DNA of 64,000 bases. Origin: Acidobacteriota bacterium. Lineage in GTDB: Bacteria > Acidobacteriota > Terriglobia > Terriglobales > Acidobacteriaceae. The stretch's first letter is position 1, and every line of letters begins with the position of its first letter. The notes beneath the pieces are model-generated. The model was not told the DNA's origin. It did not search any database and worked only from the letters and a program-made list of their open reading frames with translations. The position numbers and the translations under genes were made by a program. Positions 1 to 6,780 of the stretch are shown piece by piece. The DNA lies in contig JAJZDM010000006.1 in assembly GCA_021806005.1 (NCBI GenBank), positions 1-64,000 of the forward strand, given 5' to 3'.

Positions 1-157
1 TGGTTGCGGCTACCTGAATGTTGCGCAGCTCGCCGCGCTCGGCATCCCACGCCGCGCGAAAGATTCCTTTGCGTGTGTCGGAGCCGAGCAGGATCCATCG
101 CGGCGTGGGCGGGACCTGAGTTGGGGCTGGTCCCGAGCCGGGCATGGAGTCCGCCAT
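1..157 (-). CDS. Lactonase-family (6-phosphogluconolactonase-like) protein, N-terminus only
   Basis: This partial gene is not in the ORF track because only 52 codons lie inside the window; its 3' end is cut at position 1. Reading the minus strand from an ATG at 157 gives a short Pro-rich leader, then a stretch containing LLGSDTRKGIFRAAWDAERG. That matches the start of seven-bladed beta-propeller lactonases (YbhE/Pgl-like), whose first blade typically reads xLxGSxTxxGIYxxxxDxxTG. Family members hydrolyse 6-phosphogluconolactone or act on other lactones, and many acidobacterial homologues are of unknown substrate. A second ATG 12 nt downstream (145) is an alternative start, and no strong ribosome binding site is visible. 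The identification rests on one blade, so the fold is likely but the substrate is not. Confidence 0.6.
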   Translation of the reverse strand, partial: MADSMPGSGPAPTQVPPTPRWILLGSDTRKGIFRAAWDAERGELRNIQVAAT

Positions 158-284
158 CGCCCTCAGTGCAAAGGGAAGCGGGGGAAAAGAGCGGAGCATC
201 TGTCTTCGCGTCGTCCGGGATTGCATCTGGCCTGCACCTCGTGGGTGTACTCCGGAAGAGCCCGGTCCTGCGGCGGGGCCTGGT

Positions 285-863
285 CTACAGGGTTTCCGCC
301 AGCGCTTGTGGTTCCCCGGGAAGCTTGTAGTCGAACTCTTCGGGATGGGTCATGGGTCCGATGACGGGCAAGGTGGGAAGGTTGGCGGTATGGCCAGCCT
401 CCTCGACCACGGCGGCCACCTGATGCAGCACCTCATCGACGCTCATCGTATACATTTCGCGGCCGTTGTCATAGCCGCTCTCGATGGCCTGTTTGAGATA
501 CCGACCCGCGGCCTGCGCGGCAAGGTAGTCCGTAATCACCTTTCCGTTGCGGCGCTTCTGTTCCACCCATGCCTGGTTAGGCATAGCGATCCACAACGGC
601 TTTCCATTTATGGCAAAGCGTATATCTGTCGCATCGGCGTGGCGGGTTGCAATGGCCACCACCGTGCCCTTCCAGACGCAGTGCAGCTTTTCGGAGGTCC
701 AACGGTCGGTTGCTACAAAGTCTTCGTACATGGCTCTTTCAGGGTAGACGCTGGGTCTTGCGTAAGGCAAGCTGCCGGTCTGGAATCCGTCCGGCAAGGG
801 GGCGTTGTGAAACCCCCTCTGCTTTTGATTTATACTCCTGACATCCTGTTCGGAGTCCGCCAT
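285..863 (-). CDS. Conserved hypothetical protein
   Basis: I do not recognise this family. The ORF is open from a TTG at 935. In-frame ATGs lie at 902 and at 863 (MADSEQD...), and I prefer 863, which gives 192 aa, although none has a convincing ribosome binding site. The protein looks soluble, with no signal peptide or membrane segment, and is of mixed composition. It has a central beta-rich part (KLHCVWKGTVVAIATRHADA) and a helical C-terminal half around DYLAAQAAGRYLKQAIESGY. It lies 127 nt downstream of the lactonase gene start on the same strand and is divergent from the DUF481 gene. Both plus-strand ORFs over it are shadows. Confidence 0.5.
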   Translation of the reverse strand: MADSEQDVRSINQKQRGFHNAPLPDGFQTGSLPYARPSVYPERAMYEDFVATDRWTSEKLHCVWKGTVVAIATRHADATDIRFAINGKPLWIAMPNQAWVEQKRRNGKVITDYLAAQAAGRYLKQAIESGYDNGREMYTMSVDEVLHQVAAVVEEAGHTANLPTLPVIGPMTHPEEFDYKLPGEPQALAETL

Positions 864-975
864 CAGGAACGTCCGCGGATGACGCTCACTCCCTTTGTTC
901 ATTCGATCGAAGCGTCCGGTGGCTTGATCTTTCAAAACTCGCTTTCTTTCTTGGCATCCCTACAAGGACTATCCC

Positions 976-2166
976 GTGCGTACACCGCTGCTAACGCTTT
1001 TTCTTCTCCAGCCATTCGTTCTGGCTGTGTTTGTACCGGCTCAAACTCCGGCCAGGCCCGCGGTGAAGCCGGAAGCCGGGAGCCCGCCAGATGTTCTGAT
1101 CTTCGCGAACGGAGATCGCCTTACCGGCAAGCTGGAGGGTGTTACGGCTGGAAACGTCGTTTTCGATAGCGACATGGCGGGTAAACTCACGATCTCGATT
1201 GATAAAATCAAGGAGTTGCGTTCGGGTGCTCAGTTTGCTCTTCTCCGCAAAGGGGTGATCGTCAAGAAGCAGGCGGTTCCGGAGGGTTCTGTGGAGGTAG
1301 CCGGCGGGAGCCTCAAGCTGACCCCGGCACAGGGGCAGGCTCCTGCCGAGGTTCCCGCCAGCCAGGTGAACTACCTGATCGACCGCGCCTCCTTTGACAA
1401 GACGATAAGCCAGAAGCCTGGACTCTTCGGTGGATGGAGCGGCACGCTTACCGGCGGCGCGAGCATAGAGCGCTCCACAACGAGCGGCACCACCATGAAC
1501 GCGAGCGCGGCGCTGGTGCGGGCCATCCCTGGGGTTCCGTGGATGGATCCCAGCAACCGCACGATTGTGAACATCAATGAGAGTTATGGAAAGCTCTCCA
1601 CGCCGGTGATTCCGCCTACCGTTCCAGCCTCACCGCTGAGCGTGGTGGTCACCAGCATCTTTCACGCGGGACTGGAGCGAGACGAGTACTTCAGTCCTCG
1701 ATTGTTTGCCTTGGGACATGTCGCCTTTGACCATAACTTTGGTCAAGGCCTGGAGCTCCAGCAGGTCTACGGAGGCGGTATTGGCTATACGGTGATCAAG
1801 GATTCCAGGCAGGAACTCGATGTCAAGGCAGACATGCAGTACGAAGAGCAGCAGTACTTCTCTTCTACCGTTGGTGGGGTCACCACTACCACACCTTCGG
1901 TGAATATCATCGGCTCTACCTTCTTTGAGGGGTATACCCGTAACCTGCCGCACAAGGTTCTCTTTACGGAGACGGCCAGCGTGCTGCCCGGGTGGAATAA
2001 CCTGAGTGCGTTCTCCGCGGATCTGACGGCCGCACTCACGATGCCGGTCTTCAAGCGCCTGAGCGCGACGGCATCGGTGGATGACGGCTTCCTCAACGAT
2101 CCAGCGCAGTACTACCAGAAGAACTCCTTCCAGTTCATCACCGGGGTTACCTACGTTCTGCCGTAG
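976..2166 (+). CDS. DUF481 family outer-membrane protein with N-terminal SH3/LSm-like domain
   Basis: The predicted 396-aa protein begins with a cleavable signal peptide (residues about 1-22, ending VPAQT). A small beta domain of the type that opens many DUF481 proteins follows (FANGDRLTGKLEGV, about residues 42-95). The C-terminal 250 residues are rich in alternating aromatic/polar strands, with typical DUF481 features such as 'GGGIGYTVIKDSRQELDVKADMQYE', and end in a strand closing with TYVLP. DUF481 proteins are salt- or stress-induced outer-membrane barrels of unknown transport function. The GTG start at 976 is preceded by AAGGAC about 7 nt upstream. The gene stands alone, divergent from the hypothetical gene before it. 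The fold is fairly secure; the role is unknown. Confidence 0.72.
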   Translation: MRTPLLTLFLLQPFVLAVFVPAQTPARPAVKPEAGSPPDVLIFANGDRLTGKLEGVTAGNVVFDSDMAGKLTISIDKIKELRSGAQFALLRKGVIVKKQAVPEGSVEVAGGSLKLTPAQGQAPAEVPASQVNYLIDRASFDKTISQKPGLFGGWSGTLTGGASIERSTTSGTTMNASAALVRAIPGVPWMDPSNRTIVNINESYGKLSTPVIPPTVPASPLSVVVTSIFHAGLERDEYFSPRLFALGHVAFDHNFGQGLELQQVYGGGIGYTVIKDSRQELDVKADMQYEEQQYFSSTVGGVTTTTPSVNIIGSTFFEGYTRNLPHKVLFTETASVLPGWNNLSAFSADLTAALTMPVFKRLSATASVDDGFLNDPAQYYQKNSFQFITGVTYVLP

Positions 2167-2457
2167 GTTCCTGGGCTGGCAAGGGCAGGGGGGAGACTCC
2201 TGGGGGCGAAGCGGGCACCTCGTGAAATGCCTCCCTTTCGTACCCTCCGGGCTGTACCCCGGCTCCCTCCGGGGCTCCGGGATGTTCTAATGGCATTTAG
2301 AGGCAAATAGCCAGCAATGTTCTAATAGATGGATGCATGCCTGCCACCTGGGAGGGCAAAGAGTACTCTCTCCGCCCCACTCGGCAAACAGTGCCTGTTG
2401 GGGACCGCGAAGCGGGGAACCCGGGCCCAGCAGCAGATCTTCAGGAGTTCAGATTCG
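2167..2457. repeat. Intergenic region with short direct repeats
   Basis: This 291-nt gap contains no gene. It holds clustered CCGGGG/CCTCCGG runs near 2240-2285 and two copies of ATGTTCTAAT (2282-2291 and 2317-2326) separated by a TTTAGAGGCAAATAGCC core. The AGGAG at about 2442 serves the next gene. The arrangement looks like a degenerate interspersed repeat, but I cannot test copy number. Confidence 0.35.
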
Positions 2458-3201
2458 ATGTTTGATGTGCGGAGATTGACGGTAAAGTTGGTTTTTTCGA
2501 GTTTGGCGGCGTGCCTGCTGGCAGGAGCGTTTGTTCCGGCGACAGCCCAGACTCAAAACAAAAAGAAAAAGAAGCAGAAGCAGCAGGAGAGCGCCGTCCA
2601 CCACGAGACGAATGCTACCCGGCTTGAGCGCATCCGCCTGGCCACGAAACAGACCTATTCCTATCGCTATGAGATTATCGGCGGGGGCGGTCTGCTGCGC
2701 TTTCGCAGCGGAGAGTACCTGCAGAAGAACAATGAGGTTACCTGGGCTGCGGCGTTCAACTACTATCTGAATCGCAAGTTCGCTCTGGTGGGCGATGCCC
2801 GCGGTTCGTTTGGAAACGCTCGTGCGTACACCGGCATCAGCAACCCCTACGGTGTGTATCGGCCACAGATCAATGAGTACTTCTTTCTGGGCGGTGTGAG
2901 CTATCGCTTTTACACCAGGCAAAAGCTTGCGGTGAGCGTTCAGGGGCTCGGCGGTGACGCCTGGGGTGTCTTCAGCGGCGGCAGCAAAGGGATTCCTTCG
3001 ACGCTTCTTGGGCTGTGGCATAGCGACCAGCGCCCGGCCTTTTCCAGCGGGGTGAGCTTGGACTACAACCTAGCTCCGAATTGGGCGGCGCGGGTTACAC
3101 CCACCTGGATTGGGACCGACTTCATCGGCCCGAATGGAGCGAGCATACAGAATAACTTCGGTATCAACTTTGGCATCCTGTATCGTTTTGGCCAGCGCTA
3201 A
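2458..3201 (+). CDS. Predicted outer-membrane beta-barrel protein
   Basis: The start is set at ATG 2458 because the residues upstream of it in the track are low-complexity and a signal peptide begins here: MFDVRRL, then a hydrophobic core ending in PATAQ. The 247-aa product continues with a very basic Lys/Gln linker (KKKKKQKQQ) directly after the signal peptide. A small barrel follows, with alternating aromatic strands and a C-terminal strand ending LYRFGQR. An OmpA/OmpW-like eight-stranded barrel is plausible. An AGGAG lies about 12 nt before the start. The poly-lysine segment next to the cleavage site is unusual and may touch lipid A or peptidoglycan, which is inference. No enzyme motif is seen. 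Confidence 0.6.
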   Translation: MFDVRRLTVKLVFSSLAACLLAGAFVPATAQTQNKKKKKQKQQESAVHHETNATRLERIRLATKQTYSYRYEIIGGGGLLRFRSGEYLQKNNEVTWAAAFNYYLNRKFALVGDARGSFGNARAYTGISNPYGVYRPQINEYFFLGGVSYRFYTRQKLAVSVQGLGGDAWGVFSGGSKGIPSTLLGLWHSDQRPAFSSGVSLDYNLAPNWAARVTPTWIGTDFIGPNGASIQNNFGINFGILYRFGQR

Positions 3202-3267
3202 GCCATTTTCCCTGTACGTGTAACGGGAGCCGCGACACGCATGGGCGTTATCCTCGGATCTTTGTTG

Positions 3268-3289
3268 CGCTGCAGGTTTGCCTGCAGCG
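3268..3289. other. Hairpin downstream of the barrel gene
   Basis: A perfect 9-bp stem (CGCTGCAGG/CCTGCAGCG) with a TTTG loop lies 67 nt after the barrel gene's stop. There is no T tract, so it may be a weak terminator or processing element. Confidence 0.35.
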
Positions 3290-3368
3290 GAGCAAGGAGA
3301 GCGCTACCGCAAGTCCTCTCCAGGGCGCCCGGCAACAGGAAGATTTTGCCAGGGGGTAGAATATTCCT

Positions 3369-3644
3369 ATGTCCAAAGGCTGGGAATCGAAGGGTGCCGA
3401 GGAGCAGCAGGCGGAGGCTGAGCGCAGGGCCGAATCAACCTCCGGGCAGACTCCCGAGGCCGTGCGGGCCGAGGTAGCCCGCGTCGAGGCGGAGCGCAGG
3501 CGCCGCGTCCAATCACTGGAGCTCCAGCGGGAGCGGGTTTTATCGGAGCGCACCTCAAACGCTCACCGCCGTAGTGCTCTGGAACTGGCTCTGGCCACAA
3601 TCGAGCGGGAGTTGGAGCAACTCGGCTGGTCGATCAAGGTTTGA
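3369..3644 (+). CDS. Small coiled-coil protein, hypothetical
   Basis: This 91-aa, highly charged protein is almost wholly predicted helix, with heptad-like Ala/Glu/Arg/Leu patterning from residue 10 to 85 (for example VRAEVARVEAERRRRVQSLE). It has no signal peptide, membrane segment or cysteine. Its codon use fits the neighbouring genes and it starts with ATG. I do not recognise a named family. Comparable short helical proteins occur as structural or regulatory partners, but the neighbours (a barrel gene upstream and a sigma/anti-sigma pair facing it) do not indicate a job. The minus-strand ORFs over it are shadows. Confidence 0.55.
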   Translation: MSKGWESKGAEEQQAEAERRAESTSGQTPEAVRAEVARVEAERRRRVQSLELQRERVLSERTSNAHRRSALELALATIERELEQLGWSIKV

Positions 3645-3797
3645 CACTCAGACCGGCTCCGGCCGATCGCGACTCGCTGGGATGGGCGCTCTCCTCACCT
3701 TTGAGGCGGAGTGCGTGTCGAGATTGAAGAGTCGCTCCCAAAGCAAAAATGTAGCCGCTGCACGGAGAATCAGCATAACCGGACCCCATTGAGCGTC

Positions 3798-3836
3798 CTG
3801 AGAGGCGGTCTTTTCTCAGGAAAAGGTGCCTCTCAG
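3798..3836. terminator. Nested hairpin, possible terminator
   Basis: An outer 9-bp stem CTGAGAGGC/GCCTCTCAG encloses an inner CTTTTC/GAAAAG stem with a TCAG loop. It sits between convergent genes, 154 nt past the coiled-coil gene and about 210 nt past the anti-sigma-like gene on the other strand. No T tract follows on either strand. Confidence 0.4.
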
Positions 3837-3948
3837 ACCTTTGCTCCGGCAGAGGAGCCCCGTTTCCGTTTTCGAAACGATTCGTTCGGGGATGCAATCG
3901 CCTTCGTCCCGGTTGCCGGATATTCCGACGGGGATGCGCGGCAGAGCC

Positions 3949-3990
3949 TTCCTTCTGCTCCGGCAGGGAAGGCTGCCGGAGCAGAAGGAA
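3949..3990. repeat. 18-bp perfect inverted repeat (large hairpin)
   Basis: The arms TTCCTTCTGCTCCGGCAG and CTGCCGGAGCAGAAGGAA are perfectly complementary around a GGAAGG loop. The stem is much longer than a usual terminator and lacks a T run. It lies 57 nt past the end of the minus-strand anti-sigma-like gene, so it could stabilise or terminate that transcript, or be a REP-like element. Confidence 0.6.
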
Positions 3991-4046
3991 CCAGGAAAGA
4001 CGCCCATGGAGGAGGAAGCTCCGCAGGATGGTGCGGGAAGATGCCG

Positions 4047-4334
4047 CTACCGTTCTTCGTCGTTGCTCGCGTTCTGATCCTTCAGCTTGCTGGCGATGTT
4101 GGACCAGACGGCGTCGCTGGGGTCACCCATGGGCTCAAAGAGACTCTTGGCCTGCTCGGCGATGGTCTCCAGATCGCGCACCAGGGCGGCACAGTTGGCA
4201 TGTTCCCGGAAGAAGTTGGCGAAGCGGGGGTCGGCGCTGATGGAGCCGCCGCTGGCTTCAAAGAGTTCCGGAAGGTACTCTTCAAACTCGGCAGTGGTCA
4301 TCTTGTCGAGGTTGATTGAGGCGAGGTCCTTCAT
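4047..4334 (-). CDS. Small putative anti-sigma-like protein coupled to the ECF sigma factor
   Basis: The 95-aa soluble protein overlaps the upstream sigma gene by ATGA, so the two are translationally coupled. The segment FREHANCAALVRDLETIAEQ resembles the zinc-binding helix of ZAS anti-sigma factors (HxxxCxxC followed by a helix) but keeps only one cysteine, so zinc binding as in RsrA/ChrR is doubtful. There is no membrane segment, so any control would be cytoplasmic. The N-terminal MTTAEFEEYLPELFEASGG is predicted helix. The coupling and the size favour a regulator of the adjacent sigma factor. The sequence itself is too short for a firm family call. Confidence 0.55.
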   Translation of the reverse strand: MKDLASINLDKMTTAEFEEYLPELFEASGGSISADPRFANFFREHANCAALVRDLETIAEQAKSLFEPMGDPSDAVWSNIASKLKDQNASNDEER

Positions 4335-4993
4335 CGCGATGCCTCCATCAGCCGGTTTTCAGGCTGCAGGTTCTGAGGGTCGCGCAGCAGTTCGCGCAGC
4401 CGCAGGCGAGCCTTGTGGAGTTGAGACTTGCTGTTGCCGGTGGAGCACTCCAGCATGGTGGCGATTTCGTTGTGTTCGAAGCCCTCCACGTCATGGAGCA
4501 CGAAGACCATCCGGTACCCGGGAGGGAGCATGGCGACGGCGCGCTCCAGCGTCACGCGGTCCACGGAGCCCGAGAGCAGGGTGTCGCGGGAGCCGAAGTC
4601 ACGCTTGGGCGCATCCTCCTCAGACGGGTTGATGGTCTCTTCCAGAGAGACCAGTTGAAGGCCCTTCTTACGCAGATGCATGAGAACAAGGTTGACCGTG
4701 AGGCGGTGCAGCCAGGTGGAGAAGGCGCTTTCGCCGCGGAAGCTGTCCAGCTTGCGGAAGAGATGAAGAAAGGCCTCCTGGGTCATATCCTCGGCCTCTG
4801 AGACGTTGCCGAGCATGCGCAGGCAGAGCGTATAGACACGCCGTTTGTGGAGGGCGTAGAGTCGCGCAAAGGCATCGGGGTCGCCTTTCTTTGCGCGCTC
4901 AATGGCGTCGGCTTCGCCGGCGATTGGAGCATTCCGCTTGAACAAGCCGGGGTTCGGTTCCGTCTGCATTCTTGGTAGGCCTTGAAGTTCCAT
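4331..4993 (-). CDS. ECF-type RNA polymerase sigma factor (RpoE-like)
   Basis: Sigma-70 region 2 lies at about residues 35-105 (LYALHKRRVYTLCLRMLG, AEDMTQEAFLHLFRKL, STWLHRLTVN). Region 4 lies at about 155-210 (LPPGYRMVFVLHDVEGFEHNEIA, then a helix-turn-helix ending KARLRLRELL). There is no region 1 or 3, as in extracytoplasmic-function sigma factors. The track ORF extends 56 codons upstream, but that part is low-complexity. I place the start at ATG 4993 (220 aa); ATG 4969 is an alternative. The gene overlaps the small anti-sigma-like gene, a common layout for stress-responsive envelope regulons. Its target promoters cannot be inferred here. Confidence 0.9.
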   Translation of the reverse strand: MELQGLPRMQTEPNPGLFKRNAPIAGEADAIERAKKGDPDAFARLYALHKRRVYTLCLRMLGNVSEAEDMTQEAFLHLFRKLDSFRGESAFSTWLHRLTVNLVLMHLRKKGLQLVSLEETINPSEEDAPKRDFGSRDTLLSGSVDRVTLERAVAMLPPGYRMVFVLHDVEGFEHNEIATMLECSTGNSKSQLHKARLRLRELLRDPQNLQPENRLMEASR

Positions 4994-5235
4994 AGATAAG
5001 TCTGTCCGTTCCTGGCCAGATACGGCCCGCTGATCGAACGGCGCAGGGACACTACTGTAACTGTAACTCTCCGCGCTGGATAAAAGTTTCAGATGCTTGG
5101 ACGAAGCAAACCCTCTGCAGGGTTGTCCTCCGGGGGAGGCCGGGCGCGGAGAGAAGGGCAAATCCTAGATTTTACGGTGGATGATGGTTTCTACCGGGAG
5201 GTTCGGCGTCGTACACACGGGTATTTTGTTGGTCT

Positions 5236-6480
5236 TCAGCTTCCCAGGAATCGGGCGTAGAGAGAGCGAGCCAGCCCGACGTCCGTGGTGCCCTGCACGA
5301 GGGCCCGGCCGTCGGGGAAGACGGTGAGGGTGTAGGCACCGTAGCTGAAGCGAAGGAGAAGACCGTTGGCGCGGGCGTCGCGGACCTCTCCGAGACGATC
5401 CAGACGGGTTTTCAACTCGCCAAGGTCGATGGAGTGCTGATGCTGATGGATCTGTACCGAGTTGCGTCCACAAAGGGTGATGTGCGGCCGCTGTTCACCG
5501 GAGAGCGCGCGGAAGTTGCGCTGGTCGCAGACCTCGCATCCGGGCCGGGGGGCGCCGGTGGAGATCTCGGAGCGAAACAGGGTCCCCTGGGGGTTCGGAG
5601 TCCAGAGATCAAAGGAGACAAGGGAGCGGCGCATCAGGTGGGGTTGATGGGTGAGAAACTTCAGGGCCTCTGTCGTCTGAATCGAGGCGGCCAGGTTGAC
5701 GGCCATGGACAGAATGCCGGCGGTGTCGCAGGTCTCCAGGTTGCCGGAGGGCGCCGAAGGGAAGATGCAGGCCAGACAGGCGGTCGGTTCGACAACCGGC
5801 GCTGCTTGGCTGCATGCTGTTGCATCCTTTTCTGCAGGGCCGGATATGGTTTGGCTGGCCGGTCTGGGCAGGATGTTCATGGTGGCCGCGTAGGCGCCGA
5901 CGGCGGCGGCGTAGATCCAGGGGCGGCCGTCACGGACGCAGAGGTCGTTGATCAGGTAGCGGGTCTCGTAGTTGTCCGTGCAATCCAGGACGAGATCTGC
6001 AGCCAGGAACTGGGCGGCGTTCCGGGGGACCAGATCGGCGACGTGCGCTGTGACCTGGACGCTGGAGTTGATGCGCGCCAGATGGCGGCGTGCAGCTTCT
6101 GCCTTGGGCAGAGCCAGGTGGGCATCCGCTTCGTCGAAGAGCATCTGACGCTGCAGGTTGGATGGTTCCACGAAGTCCCTGTCGATGAGGGTGAGGTGAC
6201 CTACGCCGGCTCTTGCGAGCAGGCTGGCGGTGGCGGCTCCCGTGGCGCCTACGCCGACGATGACCACATGGGCGCGGCCGAGCAGGTGCTGGCCGGCTTC
6301 GCCGATGCCGGCAAAGAGAACCTGCCGGGAGTAGCGTTCGCGGTCGGTGATGGCGTGATCCGGGAGGGCGTGCGAGAGGGCTGCGGGATGCTCCGGAGGG
6401 GTCTCCGAATTTGCTTCCGGACCCGCGTCAGGAGCCGGGTTCGCGTCGAGGTTGCCGGGGTCGGAGAGGAACGCGGACAT
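5236..6480 (-). CDS. ThiF/MoeB/HesA-family adenylyltransferase
   Basis: E1-like enzymes of this family adenylate the C-terminal glycine of a ThiS/MoaD-like sulfur carrier during thiamine or molybdopterin synthesis. The chosen ATG at 6480 gives 414 aa, starting with a Pro/Ala-rich leader of about 45 residues. RYSRQVLFAGIGEAGQ precedes the nucleotide-binding GVGATGAATASLLARAGV and the LIDRDFVEPSNLQRQ motif, and DCTDNYETRYLINDLC follows. Two CxxC pairs (TACLACIF and GCEVCDQ) form the usual structural zinc site. A C-terminal domain of about 80 residues ends FPDGRALVQGTTDVGLARSLYARFLG. No sulfur-carrier gene lies nearby, so the pathway cannot be assigned. The 5' end faces the Omp85 operon. Confidence 0.88.
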   Translation of the reverse strand: MSAFLSDPGNLDANPAPDAGPEANSETPPEHPAALSHALPDHAITDRERYSRQVLFAGIGEAGQHLLGRAHVVIVGVGATGAATASLLARAGVGHLTLIDRDFVEPSNLQRQMLFDEADAHLALPKAEAARRHLARINSSVQVTAHVADLVPRNAAQFLAADLVLDCTDNYETRYLINDLCVRDGRPWIYAAAVGAYAATMNILPRPASQTISGPAEKDATACSQAAPVVEPTACLACIFPSAPSGNLETCDTAGILSMAVNLAASIQTTEALKFLTHQPHLMRRSLVSFDLWTPNPQGTLFRSEISTGAPRPGCEVCDQRNFRALSGEQRPHITLCGRNSVQIHQHQHSIDLGELKTRLDRLGEVRDARANGLLLRFSYGAYTLTVFPDGRALVQGTTDVGLARSLYARFLGS

Positions 6481-6780
6481 ATATCTGGAGTATACGTTCG
6501 CGGTGGGGCCTGGAGGGGCTCCTGGAAACGCCTGGGCGGTTCGGCTTTGGCAGGAAGGCAACTGTAAAATGATAGTGATACGGAACCGTGGAAGGGGAGT
6601 GCTTTTGCCGCTTTGCGGTACAGGCCGCCGCAGGATGGAGCATCGCAGAGGACTGGTAGGCGGCATTCCAAATTGAGGGTTGAGAGGAAGGCGGCGTTGG
6701 CGCGGAGCGAGTGGTTGAGCGAGCGCGAGAGAGAGCGACGCCCCGCGCGCCTGCTGGAGGTTGGGGGGCCAGGGGGAACT
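6481..6780. other. Divergent intergenic region between the ThiF-like gene and the Omp85 operon
   Basis: This 300-nt stretch must hold promoters for both directions. A TAAAAT box occurs near 6565 after TTTGGC, but the spacing is not a clean -35/-10 pair. No small gene or strong palindrome was seen. Confidence 0.4.

Larger units (their letters stand above)
3645..4046. other. 402-nt convergent intergenic region with large hairpins
   Basis: No convincing gene is present; the overlapping ORFs on both strands have no family features. The region holds a nested hairpin at 3798-3836, a small CGTTTC/GAAACG hairpin near 3861-3879, and an 18-bp perfect hairpin at 3949-3990. The sequence TGCTCCGGCAG occurs twice (3842-3852 and 3956-3966). 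Confidence 0.5.

Noticed and set aside
144-1169. 341-aa plus-strand ORF across the first kilobase
   Set aside because: Overlaps two minus-strand genes and has mixed, low-complexity composition without motifs.
5434-6567. 377-aa plus-strand ORF
   Set aside because: Antisense of the ThiF-like gene, no motifs, Gly/Val/Arg-biased as expected for a shadow.
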